Assembly (NCBI GenBank): GCA_963799105.1
Contig: CAWCVR010000010.1
Span: 372,001-436,000 of the forward strand
Origin: CAWCVR01 sp963799105
Lineage (GTDB): Bacteria > Acidobacteriota > Terriglobia > Bryobacterales > Bryobacteraceae
DNA: 64,000 nucleotides
Direction of reading: 5' to 3'
Shown: positions 7,990 through 15,987 of the stretch, in pieces
Position numbering within the stretch: the stretch's first letter is position 1
Layout of the letters: every line of letters starts with the position of its first letter
Position numbers and translations under genes: made by a program
Notes under the pieces: generated by a model
What the model was told of the DNA's origin: nothing
Seen by the model: the letters and a program-made list of their open reading frames with translations, nothing else
Database searches by the model: none

Positions 7990-8269
7990 ATGAATCCAAT
8001 GCGGCACATTGCGGCCGTATTGTTTGCAAGTGCCTCGCTTGCCGCCCAGCCGTACGCGATCGACACGGCAGCGGGGGGAGTGCCTCCTCAAACGCCCGTC
8101 CCAGCTCAGCGCCGTCTCATCCCAGCGCGCCGCGGCACTTCGGGAAGCACTGAATGAATCCAATGCGGCACATTGCGGCCGTGTTGTTCGCGAGTGCCTC
8201 GCTTATCGCCCAGCCGTACGCGATCGACACGGCAGCGGGGGGAGTGCCTCCTCAAACGCCCGTCCCGGC
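7942..8269 (+). repeat. 164-bp tandem duplication spanning a gene junction
   Basis: The two units 7942-8105 and 8106-8269 are direct repeats offset by exactly 164 bases. The match runs from CAGCGCCGTC (7943 and 8107) to CGCCCGTCCC (ends 8102 and 8266), with a handful of substitutions. Each unit holds the last ~46 bases of the upstream gene and the first ~115 bases of the NHL gene. Because 164 is not a multiple of three, the first copy of the NHL start is out of frame with the second. Confidence 0.92.
7990..8157 (+). pseudogene. Truncated 55-residue copy of the NHL protein N terminus
   Basis: This short frame starts one base after the upstream stop (TGA 7987-7989) and encodes the same signal peptide as the next gene (MNPMRHIAAVLFASASLAAQ versus MNPMRHIAAVLFASASLIAQ). 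It then runs into the duplicated junction and reads the old gene end in another frame, stopping at 8155-8157. Its stop overlaps the real NHL start as ATGA at 8154-8157. It is a by-product of the tandem duplication but could act as a translated leader that couples translation of the NHL gene. Confidence 0.75.
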
Positions 8270-10946
8270 GATGAGTGCCTCGATTTCGCCCAGCCAGGTG
8301 GCGGCCGACCCATCGGGTAACGTCTACTTCTCCAGCCGCAACGCCGTCTTCAAGATCGATGCCGGCAACAGCCTTACGCGGATCGCGGGAAACGCGAGGC
8401 CGGGCTTCTCCGGCGACGGCGGTCCAGCGGCCGGCGCCCAGCTCAATAATCCAAACGGACTGGCGGTGGACGCATCGGGCAATCTCTATGTCGCCGACAC
8501 CGGAAACGGCCGAATCCGGCGAGTCTCGATCGACGGTCTGATCGCGACCGTCGCGGGCGCCGGCGGCACCGCGAACGGAGCGGGCGATGGCGGCCCGGCA
8601 AATCTGGCGACGCTGTATCAGCCATTCGGAGTTGCGCTCGACTCCGCGGGGAACCTGTACCTGGTGGACAACGTTTCGGTGCGCAAGGTCTCGTCCGATG
8701 GCATCATCCGGACGGTGGCAAGTTGCAGTTCATACCAGTGCGGGGCGCCGCCAACGGCTATCGCCGCGGATTCTTCCGGCGTCGTCTACGTTGCCGTAAA
8801 CTCCCGAGTTTGGAAGATCCCGACCGCTGGGATCATCGCCGCGGTGGCCGGAACGCCAACCGCCAGCGGCGGCTACTCCGGCGAGGGCGGTCCGGCAACC
8901 CAAGCCGTGCTGGGAAGAATCGGCGGTCTCGCCGTCAGTTCACAAGGCACGCTCTACCTGGCGGACACGCTCAACGACCGGATTCTCAGGATCGCCGGAG
9001 ACGGAACCGTCTCCACGATTGCCGGCGGCCCGGCAACCGGGGCGCCGCTGGCTGGCCCGAATGGCCTGGCTATCGACAAGGCGGGCAACATCTATGTGGC
9101 AGAGGCAGGGGACGCGGAAGTTTTCGATGCGGGCGGCGGACCCGTCTACATATCCCCGGGCGGTCAGGATATTCGTAAGATCGCGTCAAATGGAACGATG
9201 ACGACCGTCGCCGGAAACGGCAGCCAGGCCTACTCGGGAGATGGAGGCATGGCGACTGCCGCTCAACTGAATGCTCCGTGGGGCGTAGCGGCCGACGGTG
9301 GCGGGAACCTGTACATCGGCGACTCCGGCAACCACACGGTCCGGAAGATCGCGGCAAACGGCACCATCTCGACGGTCGCGGGAACCGGTGTGCGAGGCGA
9401 CTCGGGCGATGGAGGACCCGCCGCCCTCGCGCAGATCGACGTGCCGCTGGGCGTCGCGGTGGATGGCGCGGGCAGTGTCTACGTGGCGGAGTGCCTCGGG
9501 GCGCGCATTCGCAAGCTATCGGCGGCGGGCGCGATCGCTACTGTCGCGGGGACCGGAACCGCGGGATATGCGGGCGACGGCGGTCCCGCGGTCAACGCAG
9601 AACTCGCCTGCCCGCACGGTGTGGCAGTTGACGCTTCCGGTAACCTCTTCATCGCGGATACCTATAACCACCGGGTGCGGAAGATCGGCCCGGACGGCAC
9701 GATATCGACGGTCGCCGGAAATGGGACACCGGGGTTCTCCGGCGATGGAGGCCCCGCTCTCAAGGCACAGCTCAGCGCGCCCACCAGCCTCGCGATGGAT
9801 GCTTCCGGCAACCTGTATGTTGCGGATACGGGCAATAACCGCATTCGCCGAATCTCGCGGGACGGCACGATCTCGACGGTCGCAGGTTGCGCCGACATGT
9901 ACCATGAATCCAGCGACGACGGGCTGCCGGCGACCTCCGCCGTATTGTCGGGGCCTCAGGGCGTTGCGGCCGATACGGCGGGGAACCTTTATATTGCGGA
10001 GACGCGGGGCAATCATGTCCGCCGGGTCTCCGCGGCTGGAATCATATCGACCGTCGCCGGACGTGCGTTGTACGGTTACCTGGCCTATTTTGACGGAAAC
10101 CTGGATCTTTTCCTGCACGGTTATTCCGGCGATGGCGGGCCGGCCACAAGCGCGCTGTTGGGGAGCCCTTACGGCTTGGCCGTCGATTCGAATTTCAACG
10201 TATATGTCGCCGACCTGCCGAATGGCGCGGTTCGCATGCTGAAGCCGAGCCCGATCGCCAATGCGGCTAGCATGTTGGCCGGGCCGATTGCGGCAGGTGA
10301 AGCGGTGACGCTGTTCGGTTTCGGCCTGGGCCCTGCAAGCCTCGTGACAAACCCGCCAGACGGCTCGGGCGCACTCGGCACCGAAGTTGCCGGGACGCAG
10401 GTGTTCTTCGACGGCGTTGCGGCGCCGGTGATCTACACGTCGGCAACGCAGGTGGCGGCCATCGTGCCATCGGTTGCCGGAAGCACCGCAAGTGTCGAAG
10501 TGCGCTATCTCGGCGGCACCGCCGCCCGGTTCACGGCGGCGCTCGTGCCGTTTGCGCCGGCCCTGTTCACCTACGACTCAACCGGCAGAGGGCTGGCGGC
10601 TGCCATCGATCGGGACCATTCGTACAACAGCTTGACCGCTTCGGCCGCGCCCGGAGATACCGTGATCTTATTCGCCACTGGCGATGGTCTCGCCGCTCAG
10701 CCATCCGCACCCGTTACGGTGACTATTGGCGGCGTGGCGGCGCAGATTCTGCGCATCGGGCCCGCGCCCGGCCTTCCCGGAGTCACGCAGATCGATGTGA
10801 CGGTGCCCGCGAATGCACTGGCGGCAACGACGTTTCTGCTGGACCAGGACCTGCACGTGCCGGTTCCGGTGGTGCTTCAGGTTGGAGGGATCTCCAGCCA
10901 GCCGGCGGTTTACATCACCGTTCTGTACCCGGGCGGGTTCGCCTGA
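8154..10946 (+). CDS. Secreted NHL-repeat beta-propeller protein with TIGR03437 C terminus
   Basis: A 930-residue secreted protein. After a signal peptide (to about residue 20) come roughly ten or more NHL-type repeats with the recurring pattern G-x-SGDGGPA-x-x-AQL, then LAVDASGNLYVADTGNNRIR and TISTVAG. The last ~230 residues (from about NAASMLAGPIAAGEAVTLFG) form the TIGR03437 domain that is expanded in Solibacter and sits at the ends of its large secreted proteins. NHL propellers bind proteins or ligands; no catalytic residues are apparent. The start at 8154 is chosen because the preceding duplicated copy is out of frame. A hairpin follows the stop at 10951. Confidence 0.9.
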   Translation: MNPMRHIAAVLFASASLIAQPYAIDTAAGGVPPQTPVPAMSASISPSQVAADPSGNVYFSSRNAVFKIDAGNSLTRIAGNARPGFSGDGGPAAGAQLNNPNGLAVDASGNLYVADTGNGRIRRVSIDGLIATVAGAGGTANGAGDGGPANLATLYQPFGVALDSAGNLYLVDNVSVRKVSSDGIIRTVASCSSYQCGAPPTAIAADSSGVVYVAVNSRVWKIPTAGIIAAVAGTPTASGGYSGEGGPATQAVLGRIGGLAVSSQGTLYLADTLNDRILRIAGDGTVSTIAGGPATGAPLAGPNGLAIDKAGNIYVAEAGDAEVFDAGGGPVYISPGGQDIRKIASNGTMTTVAGNGSQAYSGDGGMATAAQLNAPWGVAADGGGNLYIGDSGNHTVRKIAANGTISTVAGTGVRGDSGDGGPAALAQIDVPLGVAVDGAGSVYVAECLGARIRKLSAAGAIATVAGTGTAGYAGDGGPAVNAELACPHGVAVDASGNLFIADTYNHRVRKIGPDGTISTVAGNGTPGFSGDGGPALKAQLSAPTSLAMDASGNLYVADTGNNRIRRISRDGTISTVAGCADMYHESSDDGLPATSAVLSGPQGVAADTAGNLYIAETRGNHVRRVSAAGIISTVAGRALYGYLAYFDGNLDLFLHGYSGDGGPATSALLGSPYGLAVDSNFNVYVADLPNGAVRMLKPSPIANAASMLAGPIAAGEAVTLFGFGLGPASLVTNPPDGSGALGTEVAGTQVFFDGVAAPVIYTSATQVAAIVPSVAGSTASVEVRYLGGTAARFTAALVPFAPALFTYDSTGRGLAAAIDRDHSYNSLTASAAPGDTVILFATGDGLAAQPSAPVTVTIGGVAAQILRIGPAPGLPGVTQIDVTVPANALAATTFLLDQDLHVPVPVVLQVGGISSQPAVYITVLYPGGFA

Positions 10947-10950
10947 GGCA

Positions 10951-10976
10951 CGGCGATCTTCAACGGGCGATCGCCG
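10951..10976 (+). terminator. Hairpin after the NHL gene
   Basis: Perfect 8-bp arms CGGCGATC (10951-10958) and GATCGCCG (10969-10976) enclose a 10-base loop, 5 bases after the stop codon. There is no T-run, so it is either a weak intrinsic terminator or simply an RNA 3'-end hairpin. Confidence 0.45.
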
Positions 10977-11208
10977 GAACTGTACCGAGCCGATGGTCCG
11001 GCGCGCGGCAATGACCTTCCCCATCCCGCAGAGCCCGGACTCGAACGGGAGCGGGACTTTCGCCTCGCGGCGGGCCTTGGAGACCTCCCGGAACTCGGCC
11101 GCGATTTTCGTCGCGTGCCGGACCGTGCGGCCATGCCGGCTGCGGCAGTTCAACGAAACGGATCTAGTATTCCTGTAAGGAAGTCACGCGGGTGTTGACT
11201 ACCTCTAT

Positions 11209-11454
11209 GTGAGCGAAGACGAGCCGGCAGGCGAAGCGCGCAGCGGGCCTAAAGCATACTATCGGCAGGCCGCCCAGGACCATGGCGCGGCTCTCGAACG
11301 GCTGGCCTATTCCTACGAGGCCGACGCGGACCAGCGGCGGGACCTCGTGCAGGAGATTCATCTGGCGCTATGGCGGAGTTTCGACAGGTTTGACGGGCGC
11401 TGTTCGCTCCGAACGTGGGTCTATCGGGCTCGGCTGCATGGGAGCTTCGCCTAA
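11209..11454 (+). pseudogene. Truncated ECF sigma factor (region 2 only)
   Basis: The 81-codon frame encodes a convincing sigma-70 region 2 N terminus: AYYRQAAQDHGAALERLAY, DQRRDLVQEIHLALWRSFD and GRCSLRTWVYR. It then diverges into RLHGSFA and stops. Regions 2.4 to 4, which recognise promoters, are absent, and no frame downstream to 11754 restores them. The protein could not work as a sigma factor. A full-length gene would need about 170 codons. It is a remnant, broken by deletion or rearrangement near 11435. Confidence 0.75.
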
Positions 11455-11754
11455 ACGCTACCGCGACGGGCTATCATCGGCGGGGCACCTCTCACCTTCG
11501 AGCGTTAGCGTCCAGGTGAGTAGAATCTTGTGACATCGGTGGAATTCTCTTTTCGGGCGACTCCGCTACCCACAGACCGTCGTGCAGTGTCGGTCCTGAG
11601 CGGGTCCGAGCTACGGCGTTCGTGCTGCCGAGTACGCTGAATCCACCAGATCGATGCCGTCGATCACCGGCCCGAGCCACGTCGCCGATATCGAGCAGAT
11701 CCTGGTTCACGGGGTCCACCGTCCTGGCCTGGTGAGCGTAGTGGTGGTCTAAGC
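11455..11754. other. Gene-free gap after the broken sigma factor
   Basis: About 300 bases in which I see no supportable gene, RNA or repeat. It may be degenerated sequence left by the rearrangement that truncated the sigma factor. Confidence 0.5.
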
Positions 11755-12279
11755 TTACAAACTGCCGATGGCCTGAGTCTCCGGGGGCCGGCGGGCCGCG
11801 ATCATATCGGCCATCAGCCGCTCCGTTAGCTCCGACGCCTTATCCATATAGCCGCAGATCAGCGACAGCTCGGCATCGCTGTAATGCCCGGCGAGGGCCA
11901 TGTACGCCTTCCCAAGGGCTTCGTATTTCGGCAGCAATGGCTCCAGGCTGCTGGCCCCTACGCGAACGAACACTCGGCGCCGGTCCCCGGTATCGCGCAC
12001 ACGCTCCACAAATCCTCGCTTTTCGAGCCGGTCCAGGATGTGGGTGATGGCCCCCGTCGTCAGGCCGGTCAGGTCTGAAAGCCTTCCGGCCGTAACCGTG
12101 CCATCCGGCTCAGAGCCGATCAGGTCCAGGCACTTGGTATCGGTAGCGTTTAGGCCGATGCCCTGCGCGATTGCCTGGTGCAGGAAGACCGTTTGCGTGC
12201 CGATCTTCCTTCCGAGGTCCGAGAGTCTTCGCAGCAGTTCAGCCCGCTTCTGGTCTTTTCTCGATTTTCCGCTTGACAT
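11755..12279 (-). CDS. MarR-family transcriptional regulator
   Basis: The 174-residue protein has the MarR winged-helix layout: an N-terminal dimerisation helix, a recognition region (LSDLTGLTTGAITHILDRLE, about 85-104), and a wing with the family signature VRDTGDRRRVFVRV. A C-terminal helix pair closes the dimer. MarR proteins are usually repressors released by small aromatic ligands. It is divergent from the methyltransferase gene at 12370. The 90-bp gap holds three AGCTGC boxes that are good operator candidates, so it probably controls both itself and the methyltransferase/membrane-protein operon. Confidence 0.9.
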   Translation of the reverse strand: MSSGKSRKDQKRAELLRRLSDLGRKIGTQTVFLHQAIAQGIGLNATDTKCLDLIGSEPDGTVTAGRLSDLTGLTTGAITHILDRLEKRGFVERVRDTGDRRRVFVRVGASSLEPLLPKYEALGKAYMALAGHYSDAELSLICGYMDKASELTERLMADMIAARRPPETQAIGSL

Positions 12280-12284
12280 ACGAT

Positions 12285-12328
12285 AGCTGCATTATTAAGA
12301 TAAATTAGCTGCACAGTTAAGAAGCTGC
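12285..12328. promoter_or_regulatory. Candidate MarR operator: three AGCTGC boxes
   Basis: AGCTGCA occurs at 12285-12291, 12307-12313 and 12323-12329. The first two are each followed by a TTAA block, in an AT-rich stretch between divergent genes. Spacings are 22 and 16 bases, i.e. about two and one-and-a-half helical turns. Repeated boxes in this place suggest binding by the adjacent MarR protein; this is inference. Confidence 0.5.
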
Positions 12329-12369
12329 AACATTGAGATATTAACGGAACTTCAGAAAGGAGTCAAGTC

Positions 12370-13053
12370 ATGCCCACCGCACAGCCGAAACCCTGGAAAG
12401 GAACGGGAATGGAGGGATGGATTGCACGCTGGTACGCCTCGACCAGGCGGAACGACATGGAGGATTTTCGCCGCGAGGCGAAGTCCGCCGCCGAGCGGTT
12501 GCCTGCCGGCGCTTGCGTGTTGGACGTCGCGCCGGGACCCGGATTCTTCGCCATCGAACTGGCGAAGCTCGGCGATTTCCGGATCACCGGGCTGGACATT
12601 AGCCGAACGCTGGTAAAGATCGCCGCTAAAAATGCGCGAACGGCAGGCGTCAACGTCGATTTTCGCCTGGGGAACGCCTCGGCCATGCCGTTTGCGGACG
12701 AGTCCTTCGATTTCGTCTATTGTTCCGCCGCCTTCAAGAACTTTTCAGAACCGGTCAAGGCCCTGAACGAAATGTATCGCGTGCTGCGGCCAACGGGAGA
12801 AGCGTTGATCGTGGATCTCTGCAAGGAATGTCCTGATGCCGCGATCGACGCATTTGTGAAGTTGAGCGGGCGCGGTCACATCGACGCGTGGATGACGAAG
12901 TGGACGTTTCGGCACGTCCTGCTCAAGCGCGCGTATACGCGGGAAGATTTCGCCCGCATGTCCGAACAGAGTCATTTCGGAGCGTGCCGGATCGACGGGG
13001 ACGGCTGCGGAGTTGCCGTGCGATTCGCCAAGCAGAACGTCCGGGTCGCATGA
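12370..13053 (+). CDS. Class I SAM-dependent methyltransferase (UbiE-like)
   Basis: A 227-residue Rossmann methyltransferase. Motif I is VLDVAPGPGFFAIELA (about 56-71). An acidic residue ends strand 2 (ITGLDIS), followed by GNASAMPFADESFDFVYCS (motif II region) and the post-motif YRVLRPTGEALIVD. The substrate is unknown; the variant motif I has a Pro between the glycines (GPG). It has a strong AAAGGAG site 7 bases before the ATG. Divergent from the MarR gene and followed by two membrane-protein genes with overlapping or near-overlapping ends, it leads a probable MarR-controlled operon, perhaps for modification and handling of a toxic small molecule. Confidence 0.88.
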   Translation: MPTAQPKPWKGTGMEGWIARWYASTRRNDMEDFRREAKSAAERLPAGACVLDVAPGPGFFAIELAKLGDFRITGLDISRTLVKIAAKNARTAGVNVDFRLGNASAMPFADESFDFVYCSAAFKNFSEPVKALNEMYRVLRPTGEALIVDLCKECPDAAIDAFVKLSGRGHIDAWMTKWTFRHVLLKRAYTREDFARMSEQSHFGACRIDGDGCGVAVRFAKQNVRVA

Positions 13054-13070
13054 GGGGAGTCTCGCTGAAA

Positions 13071-14024
13071 ATGAAACGTGTTCTGCCGGCCATCGTTTTA
13101 TTCTTTGCCGCCCCGCTGATCGCCGAATATCTCCTCGGCAGTCTGCCGATCACAATGCTCGGTACCCTGGTGGTTCTCGGGCCGATGTATGGGGGAGGCG
13201 CTATCCTGACCCGTGAAGCGGTAAGGCGCGCCGGGCTCGGCTGGCCGAGTATCATCGTCCTCGCCCTTGCGTACGGAGTTCTGGAAGAGGGACTTGTCAC
13301 GCAGAGCCTTTTCAACCCGAACTATCTGGGGTTGAATCAGCATCTCCTGCAACCCGAGTACATCCCTGTGTTCGGAATCGGCGCCTGGTGGACGGTGTTC
13401 GTGCTGACTTTGCACGCCGTTTGGAGTATCCCCGTTTCCATCGCGATGGTGGAAGGACTGTCGGCGCAGTCGGCTCCCCGGCCGTGGCTCAGAGGGCCCG
13501 GCCTCGCCTTGGTCGCCATCTTATTCGCGCTCGGAAGTATCTCCATAGCAAGATTTACGATCCGGGAAGATGCTGCTCACTTCGTTGCTTCGCGTTCGCA
13601 GCTCGCCTCGACGGCGGCAATCATCGTGGCACTGATCGTCCTGGCCTTTCGTCTGCCGCAACTAAGCGGCGTACACGGTCGGCGATCGGCGCCGCTATAT
13701 TCGACCGCCGGCCTCACTGCCCTCATCGCCGGGTCTGCGTTTCTGATCATTCCGAATCAATGGGGCTGGTGGACGGTTTGCCTCTACCTGGTCCTTGATG
13801 TTAGCGTGATTCTCCTGATTCGGACCTGGTCGCGCGGGAAGGGATGGGGCCCGCGCCATAGACTGGCTCTCAGTGGAGGCGCGGCGCTGGCGTACGCGTG
13901 GCACGCATTTGTGGAGACTCCCGCGGTAGGACGACCGAACCGTGCCGGCAACGCCGTATTCGCTGCCGGCCTTCTGATCGCGCTGGTGGCGGCCGCCCTG
14001 AAGACCCCCGTGGAGGTCGAATGA
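13071..14024 (+). CDS. Multi-pass membrane protein, unknown function
   Basis: The 317-residue protein has about seven or eight hydrophobic spans (for example VLPAIVLFFAAPLIAEYLL, ITMLGTLVVLGPMYGGGAIL, WPSIIVLALAYGVLEEGLVT, GLTALIAGSAFLIIPNQW). A pair of Glu residues lies in the third span (GVLEEGLVTQ), a feature shared with CPBP-type intramembrane proteases, but the other motifs of that family are not visible. I chose ATG 13071 because AGGGGAG lies 11 bases upstream; ATG 13050, which overlaps the preceding stop, is possible. Its stop overlaps the next start (ATGA at 14021). Confidence 0.75.
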   Translation: MKRVLPAIVLFFAAPLIAEYLLGSLPITMLGTLVVLGPMYGGGAILTREAVRRAGLGWPSIIVLALAYGVLEEGLVTQSLFNPNYLGLNQHLLQPEYIPVFGIGAWWTVFVLTLHAVWSIPVSIAMVEGLSAQSAPRPWLRGPGLALVAILFALGSISIARFTIREDAAHFVASRSQLASTAAIIVALIVLAFRLPQLSGVHGRRSAPLYSTAGLTALIAGSAFLIIPNQWGWWTVCLYLVLDVSVILLIRTWSRGKGWGPRHRLALSGGAALAYAWHAFVETPAVGRPNRAGNAVFAAGLLIALVAAALKTPVEVE

Positions 14025-14560
14025 ATGTCAATCGGCCCAATCCGGTTCCTGTATCGCCCGATGAGCTTCGAGCCGAGGTAAGGAAGCTGGAAAGAGGACT
14101 TAGCCGCCGGCTGGTGGTTGGCGGCGGCGCCGCGTTGATCGTTGTCGTGGGGTTCGTCGTGGATTTCTTTGTTTTCCGGGGTGCCCTGGAGCGAATCGGG
14201 TCGATCATGACGATTGTGGGAGCGGGCTGTTTGATCGGGCAGATCCTGTTGCGACGGTCGCGCGTAATCCCGGATACGGCCGAAACCGAATGTTTTCGGT
14301 TCTACCGGGAGGAGATCGAGCGGCAGCGCGACTTTCATCGGGGGTGGTGGTTATGGTCGCGAATCGCAGCGTTCCTCCCGGGTTTGTTCGTTTTCATGGT
14401 GGGGGTCGCCAAGTCCTATCCGCAACTTGCGCCGCTCACGTGGTTCCAAGGCGCGACAATCCCGCCACTATGCGCACTTGCCGTGGTGCTGAATCTGAGG
14501 TTGGCGCAGAAGTACCAGCGGAGGATCGATGCGCTGGATAGATCGCAGAAGGGCGAATGA
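14021..14560 (+). CDS. Small four-helix membrane protein, unknown function
   Basis: A 179-residue protein with a cytoplasmic-looking N-terminal helix (LRAEVRKLERGLSRRL), two closely spaced transmembrane segments (about 36-75), a charged loop (ECFRFYREEIERQRDFHRG), and two more segments (about 118-165), ending in a basic helix. Its ATG overlaps the stop of the upstream membrane gene, so the two are coupled and may form a complex. I do not recognise the family. The context under a MarR-type regulator suggests a role in export or tolerance, which is inference only. Confidence 0.75.
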   Translation: MNVNRPNPVPVSPDELRAEVRKLERGLSRRLVVGGGAALIVVVGFVVDFFVFRGALERIGSIMTIVGAGCLIGQILLRRSRVIPDTAETECFRFYREEIERQRDFHRGWWLWSRIAAFLPGLFVFMVGVAKSYPQLAPLTWFQGATIPPLCALAVVLNLRLAQKYQRRIDALDRSQKGE

Positions 14561-14724
14561 ATCCGGCCGTTTGAAAGGAGTCCCGTAACCGCGAGATGCC
14601 GTTCCTTTGCCACGGGCCACTCCCTTACGGCCGCGAGCGAGCGGCCCGGCAAAGGCACCGAACCACACGGTGGAAGACCTGGTTCCGTCCGAAGGACCGC
14701 AAGCCTTCGCGTGCGCAGGTGGCG

Positions 14725-14787
14725 GGCCGCGGGTTCACGCCGGCGCCGTCGCATCCCAGCGAGCCGAGAAGGTCCGGGAAGCACTGA
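14725..14787 (+). repeat. Fragment of the repeated Pro-rich gene 3' end
   Basis: These 63 bases encode RGFTPAPSHPSEPRRSGKH and a stop, nearly the same as the last residues of the exported protein that ends at 7989, with matching nucleotide blocks (GGTTCACGCCGGCGCCGTCG). There is no start codon or conserved upstream body here. The rest of the 14561-14820 gap holds no supportable gene. Confidence 0.8.
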
Positions 14788-14820
14788 GGCGAGCTGAGTG
14801 GGACCAACGGGACTGCCGGT

Positions 14821-15129
14821 TCACTCGGCCTTCTTTCGATAGGCCGATTTCTGGTCCCTCATCCCGTGGAGGATTCGCGAGATCACAACGTGCTGCGCGG
14901 TCTCGGCATAGTAGATGATGTAGTTCCGAACCGGGAATCCTCGAAGGCCGGGGGCGATCTCATCGCGCCTGGTTCCCGCTTCGGGAGCCTGCGCAAAGAG
15001 CGGGAACATCTCCGCAATGGACTCGATCAGGCGGTCGGCGATCTCAATGCTGCCGGATTCTCTGACGATGTAGTACCAGATGTCGTCAAGGTCCCGCTCG
15101 GCGGGATGAGAGACTCTGATGCGCTTCAT
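14821..15129 (-). CDS. ParE/RelE-family toxin
   Basis: A 102-residue plasmid-stabilisation type toxin. The start MKRIRVSHPAERDLDDIWYY is typical of ParE, followed by IEIADRLIESIAEMFPLFA, then PEAGTRRDEIAPGLRGFPVR and the strand NYIIYYAE. It lacks RelE-like catalytic basic/histidine triads, which favours ParE (gyrase poison) over RelE (ribosome-dependent nuclease). The ATG at 15129 lies one base past the antitoxin stop; an in-frame ATG at 15156, overlapping the antitoxin, is the alternative. The antitoxin gene lies immediately upstream on the same strand. Confidence 0.85.
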   Translation of the reverse strand: MKRIRVSHPAERDLDDIWYYIVRESGSIEIADRLIESIAEMFPLFAQAPEAGTRRDEIAPGLRGFPVRNYIIYYAETAQHVVISRILHGMRDQKSAYRKKAE

Positions 15130-15130
15130 T

Positions 15131-15418
15131 TCATCGAGTGCCGGTCTTTCGCTCATCGCCGGCAAGCCGCTTGCGGCCACGACTTCCCACGCGATCCGCA
15201 AGCTCTTGAACGTTCGACTGACCGTAGTCGGTGAATTCGCCGCGCTCGACGGCTTCAAACCCCGCACGGATGTCTCTTCGGAGGGATTGAAAACGCTCGT
15301 CCCGCTCTCGAAGAAGGCGCAACCCTTCGCGAATCACCTCGCTGGATGTCTGGTACATTCCGCTCTCGACCTTCTCGGTCACGAGCCGTTCCAGTTCAGG
15401 GGTCAGAGAAACGTTCAT
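15131..15418 (-). CDS. ParD-family antitoxin
   Basis: The 95-residue protein begins MNVSLTPELERLVTEKVESG, the ribbon-helix-helix start of ParD/CopG antitoxins, continues with MYQTSSEVIREGLRLLRERD and ends in a flexible, charged toxin-binding tail (GEFTDYGQSNVQELADRVGS). The ATG at 15418 is preferred to the upstream one because it begins exactly at the family start. It lies directly upstream of parE, in the usual antitoxin-first order, and should dimerise to repress their promoter. Confidence 0.85.
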   Translation of the reverse strand: MNVSLTPELERLVTEKVESGMYQTSSEVIREGLRLLRERDERFQSLRRDIRAGFEAVERGEFTDYGQSNVQELADRVGSRGRKRLAGDERKTGTR

Positions 15419-15526
15419 TGGGCTGGTCTCCTGTTCCGCATTCAATCCTACCTGAATGCGCATACAATAGCAATTTTGGTTATTCTATGATCCGGCTGAG
15501 AACCGCAACCTCGCGCCGACCAGAGC

Positions 15527-15639
15527 CCGGCGAGCCGAACGCCGCGCCGCCGCCGCGCCGCGGATTCACGCCGGCGCCATCGCGGCCGTCGGCGCAGCAT
15601 CCCAGCGCGCCGAGGCGGTTCGGGAAACGCGAACGATAG
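15527..15639 (+). repeat. Second fragment of the repeated Pro-rich gene 3' end
   Basis: The bases encode PGEPNAAPPPRRGFTPAPSR then PSAQHPSAPRRFGKRER and a stop, closely matching the end of the gene at 6445-7989 (PGEPHAAPPPHRGFTPAPSR). The body of that gene is absent. It lies between two toxin-antitoxin loci and ends 3 bases before the next convergent gene. It is most simply a remnant of a lost paralogue or a copied gene end. Confidence 0.82.
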
Positions 15640-15641
15640 GC

Positions 15642-15983
15642 TCAAGCCGGCTGGATCTGCTTGCGCCGGATTGGAATGAACCGGATCTCGACGCGCTGGT
15701 CCAGCGCTTCCGCGATGCGCTTGAGCATGTAAAGAGAGTGCCCGTCGTAGTCCGCGTCTTCCAGCCGGCAGATGGCGGAGGCACTGGTGCCGACCCGCCG
15801 GGCAAGCTCGCGCTGGCTAATGCCGGCCTTGGTGCGAAGGTCGTAAACTTTGCGGGCGATTTCGGCATTGACTACTTCCTCTTCGTATTGCCGGACTTGC
15901 TCGGGGTCCTTCCCGATGTAGCGGTCGTAGGTGTACCGCAGCGCGCCGGAGTGGAACGTTCTTTTCCTGGTTGCCTTGGCCAT
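15642..15983 (-). CDS. XRE-family antitoxin (HigA-like) of a HigBA-type pair
   Basis: The 113-residue protein has an N-terminal helical arm and a C-terminal XRE helix-turn-helix: ARKVYDLRTKAGISQRELAR then RVGTSASAICRLEDADYDGH, followed by LYMLKRIAEALDQRVEIRF. This is the antitoxin layout of toxin-first HigBA/Gp49-type systems. It starts 4 bases after the upstream toxin-like gene on the same strand. It should neutralise the toxin and repress the promoter. Confidence 0.85.
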   Translation of the reverse strand: MAKATRKRTFHSGALRYTYDRYIGKDPEQVRQYEEEVVNAEIARKVYDLRTKAGISQRELARRVGTSASAICRLEDADYDGHSLYMLKRIAEALDQRVEIRFIPIRRKQIQPA

Positions 15984-15987
15984 CGGT

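Noticed and set aside
8380..10160. Tandem DNA repeats in the NHL gene as a possible CRISPR or satellite array
   Set aside because: The periodicity comes from protein-level NHL repeats with diverged codons, not from identical DNA repeats with spacers.
10668..11153. A minus-strand frame past the NHL gene end (MNCRSRHGRTVRHATKIAAE start)
   Set aside because: Half of it is antisense to the NHL gene; the remaining ~70 residues show no family. It may be a remnant but cannot be supported.
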